Below, piece by piece: positions 8,686 to 19,291 of a stretch of 25,000 bases of DNA. Every line of letters starts with the position of its first letter. Positions within the stretch are counted from its first letter, which is position 1. The position numbers and the translations under genes were made by a program. The notes beneath the pieces were generated by a model, which was given only the letters and a program-made list of their open reading frames with translations, had not been told where the DNA came from and searched no databases. This stretch comes from Symsagittifera roscoffensis (taxonomy: Eukaryota > Xenacoelomorpha > Acoela > Convolutidae): NCBI RefSeq assembly GCF_963678635.1, contig NC_087063.1, forward strand, positions 44,465,297 through 44,490,296. The letters are read 5' to 3'.

Positions 8686-9531
8686 ACATGTTTTTGAGTT
8701 GAAAATGAAAACTTGAATGCTTTGCAAAAACTTGCTTTAACCATTACTCTGCAGCGGAGATTTGAAGCGCGCTTTCATTTCTAATTAAAACAGTTAAATC
8801 TTGCTACCCCTAAATCATGTTTTTTTGGGCCTAGCTTGCGCCAGGAGATAACAATTAATCTTATGATTCAGTTAACAGCTCGGAAAAAGATGAATCAAGA
8901 AAACAAAGACTATGCGCATCCAGTTTTAAGCGTTGGAAATCAATTGATTTATTTTTTTTAGCACCAGTTTTTTTTCAAATTGAGAACAATAAAGTTAGAA
9001 TATAATCATTTTTTTATGAAAGCCAGGAACTAGTTATAGGACAATTTAATCGAATAAATTGAAATGCTATGTCATCTTTTTGATTTGATTTTAGATCATT
9101 TTTTACTTTTCTGTTTTTTTTATAAAATATTTAAACAAGTCGCTTTCAGTAGATAGTAGTAAGAAAGTTAATCACCCCGCCCCTAGTAAACCGATACTTT
9201 TCGGATTTTCCTATTTCCGGGGACGGAGAAAAAGAACAAGATTGCGCTTGATTTTTTTCGAGTAGCTATTTTATCCTTCTCGGATACCCAACACTTAAAG
9301 TTGACAATCCTGCAGCAAACTATACGTTTCTGATTGGTTCAAAATTCGATGCATCAAAATAAGAGGAAAATACATAATCATGCCGCAAAACGATAGTTTT
9401 TATTGGTTGGAATTCAATGCAGCTAGATACGTCAATGCGCGTCATTGTGCGATTTAATTTAAAAACTAACATGATTGAAAAATACTCTGATTTTCTAAAA
9501 TTTCGTTTTTCCTACAGTTGTGTAAAGTGAT
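8686..9531. repeat. Module A, copy 2
   Basis: This copy is highly similar to 12957-13805 and more distant from 2691-3532. It lies inside the 4.3-kb compound unit, between D2 and B2. Small indels in T runs destroy the frames seen in copy 1. Confidence 0.93.
9175..9228. other. GC-rich hairpin of module A, copy 2
   Basis: CCCCGCCCC (9175-9183) can pair with GGGGACGGAG (9219-9228), giving eight GC pairs, one C-A mismatch and one bulged A. The loop holds a nested CCGA-TCGG mini-stem. Confidence 0.65.
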
Positions 9532-10330
9532 CAGGAAATCAATACTAATACTCGGTGGTTTGACTAATTCATTTCTAGTAGATACATTTACCTTCAATTC
9601 TTTCTTAAGAGCCCACGTTTTCATACATTTGGATTAAAAAGACTAAATTGAGCAAGTTTATAATGCGAAACGTTCATAACCACCGCCATCAAAATTAGGG
9701 GAAACGTACAGTATCAGGATTGCTGGGAACGGTTTATAGGCAGTTCTGAGCTGAATAATTTTTGTTGTGGACACGATAGAAGCTCTACTAACGTGACCTT
9801 TTTGGTTCTCCTATGGTAGGGAGAGCCATCAGCCTAGCTTTTTCTGCGAAATGTTATTAACCACCGCCCTCAAACTTAGGGGAAAAGTACATTATCAGGG
9901 TTGCTGGGAACGGTTTAAATGCAGCAGTTCTGAGCTTAATAAATTTCGTTGTGAACAAGATAGAAGCCCTACTAACGGGATTTTTTTTATTCTCGTATAG
10001 TAGGGTGAGCCAATAGCCTAATTATTTATTACAGTTGAAGCGTAGTGTGAGATGAAAAAAAAATTTTCATAATTTGAAATCAGTAAAACTATATTTTATT
10101 TTGAACACTTTCTTATTTTTTCCGAAAATAGAAATTTGACTAAATTGATGCTGCGAATCCGATAATTTTTGATGTGGTTAAGATACACAACTGCTTATGA
10201 TATGTTTTGTGTTCTCTTATGCTAGGGAAATCCAGTAGCCTAGCTAATTTTTTATTTTTTCGATTATAAACTGAGATCAAAAAATCTTCAAAATTTTACG
10301 TGAAAATTGAAAAACTAAAAAAAAATGTAA
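9532..10330. repeat. Module B, copy 2
   Basis: This copy begins with a leader containing ACTAATACTCGGTGGTTTG and AGTAGATACATTTAC, absent from B1. Two recent subunits follow (about 9660-9835 and 9836-10060), then the older third subunit (about 10130-10250). The 8-bp hairpin GGTTCTCC/GGAGAGCC is intact at 9804-9827. Confidence 0.92.
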
Positions 10331-10336
10331 GCAAAT

Positions 10337-11267
10337 TGATATACACGTATTTATATTTCTCTTCCAATCAAGAAAAGCAAAGCGCCTCAGAAGACGGTGT
10401 TAGGTATAAAGAAAGAAATAACTTCAGTTTTACCACTGCAAATTTTTTCTGAAACCAAATCAAAGTAAATTGCTTCTTAAACAAAAGTTAACTACTGAAT
10501 CCATTCCAAGTTTGTTTATACCACCAAAAAACAGTAGATCAAAATAACCAGCAGGTTTCCTCAGACTTCAGGAGGTAAAAAACCGAAACTAACACAGACT
10601 CAAACTAATTATTGCAAGTGTTGGTCAAAAAACAAGGAAAGAGAGAGTGGTTTTAAGCTGCTAAAACATCTGGGCTGCAAAACGTGATAAGTTTTTGTTT
10701 ATTTTCTATATTCATGTTAGCCTGGGTAAATTTTGAACGCCTTTAACCCAACTGATTGGTAATCTTAAAATTTAACAAGAAAATAATCGTTGAACCATCA
10801 CTCTCATCAAACAAAATTTCAAAAAAACGGATACAAAACGGATAAAAAAACGAATATTATTTCCAAAGAGCTAATAGAAAAATAAAAACTTATCAATGAA
10901 AACTTTCAGTGATCTTTGCTACTGAACAGCTTCTAAACTTCAGAGTTCAAAAGTTTTACTTCATAAAAAAATTATTTCGTTGATTTTTGTTCTGGTTTTT
11001 GAAAAAAAAATTGAAAAGTTAGGCATTGTTTCAATTATTGAGTTTTTGATATATTCAATTCTGATTGAAAAAATAGTTTTGTTTTTTTTCAATCAAGAAC
11101 TGCTGAAGTTGAGAAAGCAAAATTCAAAGGTGATTTTTAGTTTAGGGTTTGTGTCTTAATCATTATCTAACCGCAAGCGTGTGTTGAAGGAGATTGAAAG
11201 CGGATTATTCATAATCGTGTTTTTCTTTTTTGATTGTATTAGCCAGTCCTGTTAAGGAAATCAATGC
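10337..11267. repeat. Module C, copy 2
   Basis: This is a full-length module C ending in GCGTGTGTTGAAGGAGATT, GGATTATTCATAATCG (a 14-bp near-perfect palindrome) and TTAGCCAGTCCTG. No frame stays open across copies. Confidence 0.92.
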
Positions 11268-11332
11268 TAATACTCGATGGTTTGACTAATTCATTTCAAG
11301 TAGATACATTTACCTTCAATTCTTTCTTAAGC
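11268..11332. repeat. Truncated module B leader (duplication junction)
   Basis: Only the first 65 bp of module B are present (GGTTTGACTAATTC, AGTAGATACATTTACC). At 11332/11333 the sequence switches to module D. This is the breakpoint of the 4.3-kb tandem duplication. Confidence 0.85.
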
Positions 11333-11807
11333 GGGATATATTTCATTCTACTTACGCGTATTTATTTAGTCCACTCAAATAAAAAAGGAACTTTGGAATT
11401 TAAAAATTGGTGCTTTTTTCAATAATCCTTATTTTTGGAGAAAATGCAGATTATTTCTCCTTTGAGTGTTTTTTTATTATAAGTTGGGCAGTTAAAATGA
11501 GAGAATTAATTAAAAAACTTTTTTTACAATTGGAAGTTTTGACTCCTTGAGTTCAAGTGCAAAAAAAATCAAGCCTTCTTTTTTTGTGAAACTCTAGGGG
11601 TCAGAAAACTAGCGAATTGGCTAAATGTTGGACTTCTTTATGCACACTATGAAGATTTTAATTATAATGATCAAACATAAGGCGAAAAAAAGCGTTGTGT
11701 TATTCCATACAAAAAAATTGTTGCAAACTGCTTTGAGCGAAGCAAAATGATCGTAAAAATTTTTGTTCGATTCAAATTTCTATACTTGATATTTGGTTTT
11801 GCACATA
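11333..11807. repeat. Module D, copy 3
   Basis: This is a full-length module D very similar to copy 1. It carries the invariant GACTCCTTGAGTTCAAGTG core near 11540 and the minus-strand coding-like segment at its right end. Confidence 0.93.
11658..11806 (-). pseudogene. Coding-like relic in module D, copy 3
   Basis: On the minus strand this is the same frame as at 7356-7509, starting at ATG 11806-11804 with the same TAG after the eighth codon. It reads VWNNTTL where copy 5 reads VWNNSTL. A deletion removes the codons just after that. The shared terminal TAA (11660-11658) is retained. Confidence 0.35.
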
Positions 11808-12608
11808 ATTTTAATTTTCAGATTATCTGAAGAAAAAAAAAATTTATCCACTGATGCATTTTTCTCAATTCGATGATTGTCATCAACAATGATTGAAATT
11901 TTTGAAATGTTTCTGTAGATAACGCGCATAAAACCTCCAAAAATGTGCGCTTAGAAAATAAAATATCAACAAACTGCCCATGATTGAAATTTCTTCTCTT
12001 AAAAAATCATTGCAATAGCAAGCTAGCACGATTAGTCTATTAGTATGAACCTATTTTATCTTCGGACCTAACTGGCAAACACGAGTGCTCATTTGGTGAC
12101 CTGTTTTTTTCTCGTCTTGATCTGTATCATTGGAAATTTCTTTGCAACTGTTCTCTGCTTTTTTTGTGACTAGTGTTTAAGCTTATTAAGCATGAGTGGC
12201 TGAGTGGGAAGGACGCGAAAGTTTCGTTCTCAAGGTTGATGGTTCGACTCCTTCGCGTAGGCAAAGTTTTACTAAGTTGAGATTTGTTTCTACTTTTTTC
12301 ATTTCAATTTTTAGAGCTGTTTTCTGTCGTTTTCTCGCTAGTGGTTAAGGAAATCACAATTACCTCTGTGTTTCATTAGCAAAACGAACGTGGAGACTTT
12401 TTCTTGCTACTTTTGAAAAAGGTACAGAATATTTGTTTTCAGAGTAGTCTTTCTTTGTCCCGGCCAATTCCGGTCATTTAATTGGAATTTTTTCTTTAAC
12501 ATCCGAAATTTTTGTCTTGAGCTGCAGTGTCAAAAATCTTTTGCATTTTACCTGTGTTTTTTTCTAATTTGGTGGTTTGAGAATGATTAAATTTAGGGCA
12601 TTGAATGC
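11808..12608 (+). repeat. Module E, copy 3
   Basis: This copy is closest to copy 2. The TTTTCAGA/TCTGAAGA hairpin is at 11815-11833. It includes the tRNA-like segment with perfect A and B boxes. Confidence 0.92.
12190..12262 (+). pseudogene. tRNA-like fossil, copy 3 (perfect A and B boxes)
   Basis: The A box TGGCTGAGTGGG and B box GGTTCGACTCC both match consensus fully, with position 8 at 12197 and position 52 at 12241. TTTT follows at 12267. The anticodon loop reads TTC with T33, but position 37 is G in this copy. D and acceptor stems are mostly unpaired. Internal promoters are therefore intact although a folded tRNA is unlikely. Confidence 0.7.
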
Positions 12609-12956
12609 AGGATATATTTCATTCTACTTACGCGTATTTATTTAATTCACCTGAGTAAAAAAAAACTTTGGAAAATAAAAATTGTTGCTTTTTTAATATT
12701 CCTTACTTTCGGAAAAAATGTAAATTATTCGTCTTTTGAGTTTTTTCTTTATTATAAGTAAGGCATTTAAAATGAGAGTTTTAAAAAAACTTGTTTTACA
12801 ATTGAAAGTTTTGACTCCTTGAGTTCAAGTGTAAAAAAATCAAGCCTTCTTTTTTTTGTGAAAATCTAGGAATAGGGATCGGAAAACTCGCAAATTGGCT
12901 AAACCTTGGACTTTTTTATGGACACTATGTAGATTTTAGTTATAATGATGAAACAT
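12609..12956. repeat. Module D, short copy 4
   Basis: This copy is equivalent to 8338-8685 in the other compound unit. The invariant core is at about 12812. It ends in ATGAAACATAAA joined to module A3. Confidence 0.92.
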
Positions 12957-13805
12957 AAAACATGTTTTTGAGTTGAAAATGAAAACTTGAATGCTACGCA
13001 AAAACTTGCTTTAACCATTACTCGGCAGCGGAGATTTGAAGCGCGCTTTCATTTCTAATTGAAACAGTTAAATCTTGCTACCCCCAAATCAAATCTTTTT
13101 GGGCCGTGCTTGCGCCAAGAGATAACAGTTAATCTTATTATTCAGTTAACAGCTGGGAAAAAGATGAATCAAGAAAACAAAGACTATGCGCATCCAGTTT
13201 TAAGCGTTGAAAATCAATTGATTTATTTTTTCTAGCACCAGTTTTTTTCAAATTGAGAACAATAAAGTTAGAATATAATCATTTTTTTTATGAAAGCCAG
13301 GAACTAGTTATAGGACAATTTAATCGAATAAATTGAAATGCTATGTCATCTTTTTGATTTGATTTTAGATCATTTTTTTTACTTTTCTGTTTTTTTTTTA
13401 TAAAATATTTAAATAAGTCGCTTTCAGTAGATAGTAGGAACGTTAATCACCCCGCCCCTAGTAAACCGATACTTTTCGGATTTTCCTATTTCCGGGGACG
13501 GGGAAAAAGAACAAGATTGCGCTTGATTTTTTTCGAGTAGCTATTTTATCCTTCTCGGATACCCAACACTTAAAGTTGACAATCCTGCAGCAAACTATAC
13601 GTTTCTGATTGGTTCATATTCGATGCATCAAAATAAGAGGAAAATACATAGTCATGCCGCAAAACGATAGTTTTTATTGGTTGGAATTCAATGCAGCTAG
13701 ATACGTCGATGCGCGTCATTGTGCGATTTAATTTAAAAACTAACATGATTGAAAAATACTCTGATTTTCTAAAATTTCGTTTTCCTACAGTTGTGTAAAC
13801 TGATC
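12957..13805. repeat. Module A, copy 3
   Basis: This copy is nearly the same as copy 2. Minor indels lie in T runs (near 13370-13395), and the AGTAAGAAAG of copies 1 and 2 is reduced to AGGAACG (about 13436). Confidence 0.93.
13450..13503. other. GC-rich hairpin of module A, copy 3
   Basis: CCCCGCCCC (13450-13458) pairs with GGGGACGGGG (13494-13503) in nine uninterrupted GC pairs except for one bulged A. This is the best-preserved of the three. A nested CCGA-TCGG stem lies in the loop. Confidence 0.75.
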
Positions 13806-14595
13806 AGGAACTCAATACTAATACTCGGTGGTTTCACTAATTCATTTCAAGTAGATACATTTAACTTCAATTCATTCTTAAGAGCCCACGTTTTCATACA
13901 TTTGGATTAAAAGGACTAACGTGAGCAGGTTTATAATGCGAAACGTTCATAACCACCGCCATCAAATTTAGGGGAAACGTAAAGTATCATGATTGCTGGG
14001 AACGGTTTACAGGCAGTTCTGAGCTTAATAACTTTTGTTGTGAACACGATAGAAGCTCTACTAACGTGACTTTTTTGGTTCTCCTATGGTAGGGAGAGCC
14101 ATTAGCCTAGCTTTCTCTGAGAAATGTAATTAACCACCGCCCTCAAACTTAGGGGAAAAGTACATTATCAGGGTTGCTGGGAACGGTTTAAATGCAGTTC
14201 TGAGCTTAATAACTTTCGTTGTGAACAAGATAGAAGCTCTACTAACGGGATTTTTTTTACTCTCGTATAGTAGGGTGAGCCAATATCCTAATTATTTATT
14301 GCAGTTGAAGCGTAGTGTGAGATGAAAAAAAAACTGTCATAATTTGTAATCAGGAAAATTATTTTATATTTTGAACACTTTCTTATTTTTCCGAAAATAG
14401 AACTTTGACTAAATTGATGCTGCGAATCCGATAATTTTTGATGTGGTTAAGATACACAACTGTTTATGTGACGTTTTCGGTTCTCCTATGCTAGAGAAAT
14501 TCACTAGCCTAGCAAATTTTTTATTTCGATTATAAACTGAGATCTAAAAACTCTTCAAAATTTTACGTGAAAATTGAAAAACTAAAAAAAAATGT
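13806..14595. repeat. Module B, copy 3
   Basis: This copy has leader, two recent subunits and the older third subunit, as in copy 2. From 14014 to its end near 14550 it is almost identical to module B copy 5. Confidence 0.92.
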
Positions 14596-14834
14596 AAGCA
14601 AATTGATATAACACGTATTTATATTTCTCTTCCAATCAAGAAAAACAAAGCGCCTCAGAACACGGTGTCAGGTATAAACAAAGAAATAACTTCACTTTTA
14701 CCAGTGCAATTTTTTCTGAAACCAAATCAAAGTAAACCGCTTCTTAAATCAAGGTTAACTACTGAGTCCATTCCAAGTTTGTTTATACCATCAAAATACA
14801 GTAGATCAGAATAACAAGCAGATTTCCTCAGACT
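14014..14834. repeat. Source half of the newest duplication (B3/C3)
   Basis: This block reappears at 17247-18003. The offset is exactly 3233 from 14014 to about 14550, and 3169 from 14631 to 14834, so 64 bp are missing from the other copy. I counted two substitutions in about 740 aligned bases (near 14272 and 14491). Confidence 0.93.
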
Positions 14835-15517
14835 CCAGGTGGTAAAAAACCGAAACTAACACAGACTCGTACAAATCATTGCAAGTGTTGGTCAAAAAAC
14901 AAGGAAAGAGAGAGTGATTTTAAGCTGCTAAAACATCTGGGCTGCAAAACTTGATAATTTTTTGTTTTTTGTCTATTTTCATGTTATTCTGGGTAAATTT
15001 TGAACGCTTTAATCCAAATGATTGGTAATCTTAAAATTTAACAAGAAGTTAATCGTTGAACCATCACTCTCATCAAACAAAAATTTAAAAAACGGATAAA
15101 AAACGGATAAAAAAACGAATATTATTTCCAAAGAGCTAATAGAAAAAAAGATTATCAATGAAAACTTTCAGTGATCTTTGCTACTGAACAGCTTCTAAAC
15201 TTCAGAGTTCAACAGTTTTACTTCATAGAAAAATTATTTCGTTGATTTTTGTTCTGGTTTTTGAAAAAAAAAATTGAAAAGTTAGGCATTTTTTTGTTCA
15301 TTGAGTTTCTGATATATTCAGTTTTGAATTGAAAATTTAGTTTTGTTTGTTTCAATCAAGAACTTTTGAAGTTGAGAAAGCAAAATTCAAAAGTGATTTT
15401 TAATTTAGAGTTTGTGTCTTAATTATTATCTAACTGCAAGCGTGTGTTGAAGGAGATTAAAAGCGGATTATTCATAATCTTGTTTTTCTTTTTTGATTGT
15501 ATTAGCCAGTCTTATTA
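14600..15517. repeat. Module C, copy 3
   Basis: This is a full-length module C with the same landmarks as copy 2. It is followed directly by module B4. Confidence 0.92.
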
Positions 15518-16112
15518 AGGAAATCAATGCTAATACTCGGTGGTTTGACTAATTCATTTCAAGTAGATACATTTACTTTCAATTCTTTCTTAAGAACCCA
15601 CGTTTCCATACATTTGGATTAAAAGGACTAAGTTGAGCAGGTATATAATGCAAAACGTTCTTAACCACCGCCATCAAATTTAGGGGAAAGATACAATATC
15701 AGGATTGCTGGGAACGGTTTATATGCAGATTTTGTTGTGAACAAGATAGAAGCTCTACTAACGGGACCTTTTTGGTTTTCCTATGGTAGGGTGAGCCATT
15801 AGCCTAACTTTTTATATCAGTTGCAGCGTAGTATGAGATGAAAAAACACTTGTCATAATTTGAAATCTGTAAAAATATATTATATTTTGAACACTTTCTT
15901 AATTTTTCTGAAAAAAGAACTTTGACTAAGTTGAGGCTGGGAACCCGATAATTTTTGATGTGGTTAAGATACACAACTGTTTATTTCACCTTTACTGTTC
16001 TCCTTTGCTAGGAAAATCCAGTAGCCTAGCCTATTTTTTTCGATTATAAACTGAGATCAGAAAACTCTTCAAAATTTTACATGAAATTTGAAAATTAAAA
16101 AAAAAATGTTAA
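15518..16112. repeat. Module B, copy 4 (one recent subunit)
   Basis: The two recent subunits are collapsed into one (about 15645-15815): the sequence passes from the first TATGCAG straight to TTTTGTTGTGAACAAG. The older third subunit follows. This fits loss of one subunit by unequal exchange. Confidence 0.9.
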
Positions 16113-17035
16113 AAAATTGATATACCACGTGTTTATATTTCTCTTCCGATCAAGAAAAGCAAAGCGCCTCAGAATCGGGTGTCGGGTATAAACAAGGAAA
16201 TAACTACAGTTTTACCAGTGCGAACATTTTCTGAATCCAAATCAAAGTAAATCGCTTCTTAAACCAAAGTTAACTACTGAATCCATTCCAAGTTTGTTTA
16301 TACCACCAAAAAACAGTAGATCAAAATAACCAGCAGATTTCCTCAGACTTCAGGAGGTAAAAACCGAAACTAACACAGACTCAAACAAATCATTGCAAGT
16401 GTTGGTCGAGAAACAAGGAAAGAGAGAGTGATTTTAAGCTGCTAAAACATCTGGGCTGCGAAACTTGATAGTTTTTTGTTTTTTTTCTATATTCATGTTA
16501 GTCTGGGTAAATTTTAAACGCCTTTATTCCAAATGATTGGTAATCTTAAAATTTAACAAGAAGTTAATCGTTGAACCATCACTCTCATCAAACAAAAATT
16601 CAAAAAAACGGATACAAAACGGATAGAAAAACGAATATTATTTCCAAAGAGCTAATAGAAAAAGAAAAATTTATCAATGAAAACATTCAGTGATCCTTGC
16701 TACTGAACAGCTTCTAAACTTCAGAGTTCAAAAATTTTACTTCATAAAAAAATTATTTCGTTGATTTTTGTTCTGGTTTTTGAATTTTTTTTTTGAAAAG
16801 TTAGGCATTTTTTTGTTCATTGAGTTTTTGATATATATACAACTTTGAATTGAAAATATAGTTTTGTTTGTTTCAATCAAGAACTTTTGAAGTTGAGAAA
16901 GTAAAATTCAAAAGTGATTTTTAGTTTAGAGTTTTTGTCTTAATTATTATCTAACCGCAAGCGTGTGTTGAAGGAGATTGAAAGCGGATTATTCATAATC
17001 GTGTTTTTCTTTTTTGATTGTATTAGCCAGTCCTG
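16113..17035. repeat. Module C, copy 4
   Basis: This is a full-length module C ending at TTAGCCAGTCCTGTTAAG. A CACGTG hexamer occurs near its start (about 16127), specific to this copy. Confidence 0.92.
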
Positions 17036-17786
17036 TTAAGGAAATCAATGCTAATACTCGGTGGTTTGACTAATTCATTTCAAGTAGATACATTAACCTT
17101 CAATTCTTTCTTGAGAACCCACATTTTCATACATTTGGATTAAAAAGACTAAGTTGAGCAGTTATATAATGCGAAACGTTCGTAACCACCGCCATCAAGT
17201 TTAGGGGAAAAGTAAAATATCATGATTGCTGGGAACGTTTTATATGCAGTTCTGAGCTTAATAACTTTTGTTGTGAACACGATAGAAGCTCTACTAACGT
17301 GACTTTTTTGGTTCTCCTATGGTAGGGAGAGCCATTAGCCTAGCTTTCTCTGAGAAATGTAATTAACCACCGCCCTCAAACTTAGGGGAAAAGTACATTA
17401 TCAGGGTTGCTGGGAACGGTTTAAATGCAGTTCTGAGCTTAATAACTTTCGTTGTGAACAAGATAGAAGCTCTACTAACGGGATTTTTTTTACTCTCGTA
17501 TAGTAGGATGAGCCAATATCCTAATTATTTATTGCAGTTGAAGCGTAGTGTGAGATGAAAAAAAAACTGTCATAATTTGTAATCAGGAAAATTATTTTAT
17601 ATTTTGAACACTTTCTTATTTTTCCGAAAATAGAACTTTGACTAAATTGATGCTGCGAATCCGATAATTTTTGATGTGGTTAAGATACACAACTGTTTAT
17701 GTGACGTTTTCGGTTCTCCTATGCTAGGGAAATTCACTAGCCTAGCAAATTTTTTATTTCGATTATAAACTGAGATCTAAAAATTT
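17036..17786. repeat. Module B, copy 5
   Basis: The leader and first half resemble the other B copies at ordinary divergence. From 17247 it switches to near identity with B3, so a sharp divergence boundary lies inside this module. Confidence 0.92.
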
Positions 17787-18003
17787 CGATTTATTTTCTT
17801 CCAATCAAGAAAAACAAAGCGCCTCAGAACACGGTGTCAGGTATAAACAAAGAAATAACTTCACTTTTACCAGTGCAATTTTTTCTGAAACCAAATCAAA
17901 GTAAACCGCTTCTTAAATCAAGGTTAACTACTGAGTCCATTCCAAGTTTGTTTATACCATCAAAATACAGTAGATCAGAATAACAAGCAGATTTCCTCAG
18001 ACT
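17247..18003. repeat. Newest duplicated block, copy of 14014-14834
   Basis: This block is near identical to 14014-14834 except for an internal 64-bp deletion near 17783-17800. The copied block stops abruptly inside module C at CCTCAGACT, where it is fused to module E copy 4. Confidence 0.93.
17800..18003. repeat. Module C, truncated copy 5
   Basis: Only the first 200 bp or so of module C are present. At 18003/18004 the sequence switches to AAAAGCAAGCTAGCACGAG of module E. Confidence 0.9.
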
Positions 18004-18606
18004 AAAAGCAAGCTAGCACGAGTAGTGTTTTAGTATGAACCTACTTTTTGTTCGGACCTAACTGGCAAACAGGAGTGCTCGTTTGGTGGCACATTTTTTT
18101 TTTCAATTTTGATCTGTAACCTTGGAAATTTCATTGCAACTGTTCTCTGCTTTTTTTGTGGCTAGTGTTAAAGATTCTTAAGCATGAGTGGCTGAGTCGG
18201 AAGGACGCGAAAGTTTCATTCTCAAGGTTGATGGTTCGACTCCTTCGCGTAGGCAAATTTTACTAAGTTGAGATTGATTTTTACTTTTTTCATCTCACTT
18301 TATCGAGTTGTTTTCTGTCGTTTTCTCGCTGGTGTTTAAGGAAAGCATATTTGCCTCTGTGTTTCTTTAGCAAAACAAACGTGGAGAATTTTTCTTACGA
18401 CTTTTGAAAAAAGGTACAGAATAATTGTTTTTGGAGTTGTTTTTCTTTGTCCAGACCAATAATGGTCATTTATTTGGAATCAGTTCTGTAAAATCCGAAG
18501 TTTTTTGCTGTCTTGAGCTGAATTGTAACAACTTATTTGCCTTTGACCTGTGTTTATTTTTTTTAAATATGGTGGTTTGAGAATGGTTAATTTGGGGGCA
18601 ATTAAT
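18004..18606 (+). repeat. Module E, copy 4 (left-truncated)
   Basis: This copy starts at AAGCAAGCTAGCACGAG. Together with E5 it forms a subfamily that shares AAAGCATATTTGCCTCTG and GGGGGCAATTAATGC, which differ from E1-E3. It contains the tRNA-like segment with perfect boxes. Confidence 0.92.
18182..18254 (+). pseudogene. tRNA-like fossil, copy 4 (perfect A and B boxes)
   Basis: The A box TGGCTGAGTCGG is at 18189-18200 and the B box GGTTCGACTCC at 18233-18243, 44 bases apart as in a type I tRNA. Position 33 is T, 34-36 is TTC and 37 is A. The T stem pairs at 4 of 5 positions (GATGG/CCTTC). The acceptor stem (GCATGAG against GCGTAGG) does not pair. TTTT lies at about 18258, a plausible polymerase III stop. 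Confidence 0.7.
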
Positions 18607-19291
18607 GCTGGATTTAATTCATTCTACTTACGCGGATTTATTTAGTCCACCTAAGTAAAAAAAGAACTTTGGCAGATAAAAATTTTTGATTTTTTTATTA
18701 ATCCTAGTTTTCGCAGAAATTGCAGTTTATTTGTTTTTTGAGTGTTTTTTTAATTAAAAGTGGGGCACTTAAAATAAAAGATTTAACGAAAAATCTTTTT
18801 TTACTATCAAACGTTTTGACTCCTTGAGTTCAAGTGTAAAAAAATATCAAGCCTTCATTTTTTGCCAAAATATCGGGGTCGGAAAACTGGCAAATTGGCT
18901 CAACTTTGGACTACTTCATGCCAACTTTGAAGATTTTAGTTATATTGATGAAACATAAGACGATTTTTTATGAGTGTTGAGTTATTCCATACAACAAAAT
19001 CGTTCCAAACTGTTTTGATCGACGCCAAATGATCGTAAACTTTTTTCGATTCTAATTTCTGTACATGATGTTTGGTATCGTACATACATGGTTTTCATTC
19101 CGACTTTCGCGGAAAGTGACGCAATTCTGATATTTATGCTCAGGTGGTTTTTTAATGATGAGTATCGCTTACTTCTACTCGCAAATATGACGGAAATTTT
19201 AAATACCATTCAAAAGATTTCTTGACTAAAGCTAAAGTTAAAGAAGATAATTATCCTGTTCTCGCGAGGGCTTCTTTTCTCCGGACATACG
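18607..19291. repeat. Module D, copy 5, with extended right end
   Basis: The invariant core GACTCCTTGAGTTCAAGTG is near 18818. The right end carries the only uninterrupted version of the minus-strand reading frame (18936-19085). Beyond about 19100 the sequence is specific to this copy (19100-19291), where copy 7 has a deletion joining D straight to F. A 75-codon minus frame at 18982-19209 overlaps in another frame and is not shared. Confidence 0.9.
18936..19085 (-). CDS. Possible 49-codon reading frame, unknown function
   Basis: The frame runs from ATG at 19085-19083 to TAA at 18938-18936. It has basic and aromatic character with motifs VYDHLAS, KTVWNDF and LIKNRLMF, and no signal peptide or membrane segment. 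Compared with the module D consensus of copies 1 and 3, 15 substitutions over about 38 codons fall 7/0/8 at codon positions 1/2/3. The only gap is one whole codon, and the terminal TAA is shared. Most amino-acid changes are conservative (L/I, F/L, F/V, A/T, T/S, N/K). A TGA lies three codons upstream of the ATG, so if it is coding it is either a microprotein or the last exon of a longer gene. I recognise no family. Confidence 0.3.
   Translation of the reverse strand: MYDTKHHVQKLESKKVYDHLASIKTVWNDFVVWNNSTLIKNRLMFHQYN

Larger units (their letters stand above)
7026..11332. repeat. 4.3-kb compound tandem unit, first copy (D1-E2-D2-A2-B2-C2)
   Basis: The module order D, E, D-short, A, B, C is repeated in the same orientation at 11333-15517. 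The distance between matching landmarks (start of A2 to start of A3) is 4271 bp. The first copy ends in a 65-bp stub of module B (11268-11332) that is cut off at TTCTTAA and fused directly to module D at GCGGGATATATTTC. The exchange therefore took place between B and D sequence with almost no shared bases. Confidence 0.9.
11333..15517. repeat. 4.2-kb compound tandem unit, second copy (D3-E3-D4-A3-B3-C3)
   Basis: The module order matches 7026-11332 and the orientation is the same. After C3 the array does not return to D but continues with extra B+C pairs (15518-18003), so a second, shorter amplification was added to this end. Confidence 0.9.

Noticed and set aside
1148-13067. piRNA (21U-RNA) upstream motif CTGTTTCA at 3061-3068 plus, and minus at 1148-1155, 1706-1713 and 13060-13067
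   Set aside because: Only four hits, two of them in the duplicated A-rich block, and not conserved between copies of module A. Too sparse for a piRNA cluster.
18982-19209. 75-codon minus-strand frame
   Set aside because: It overlaps the better-supported 49-codon frame in another phase, and its upstream half has no counterpart in other copies.
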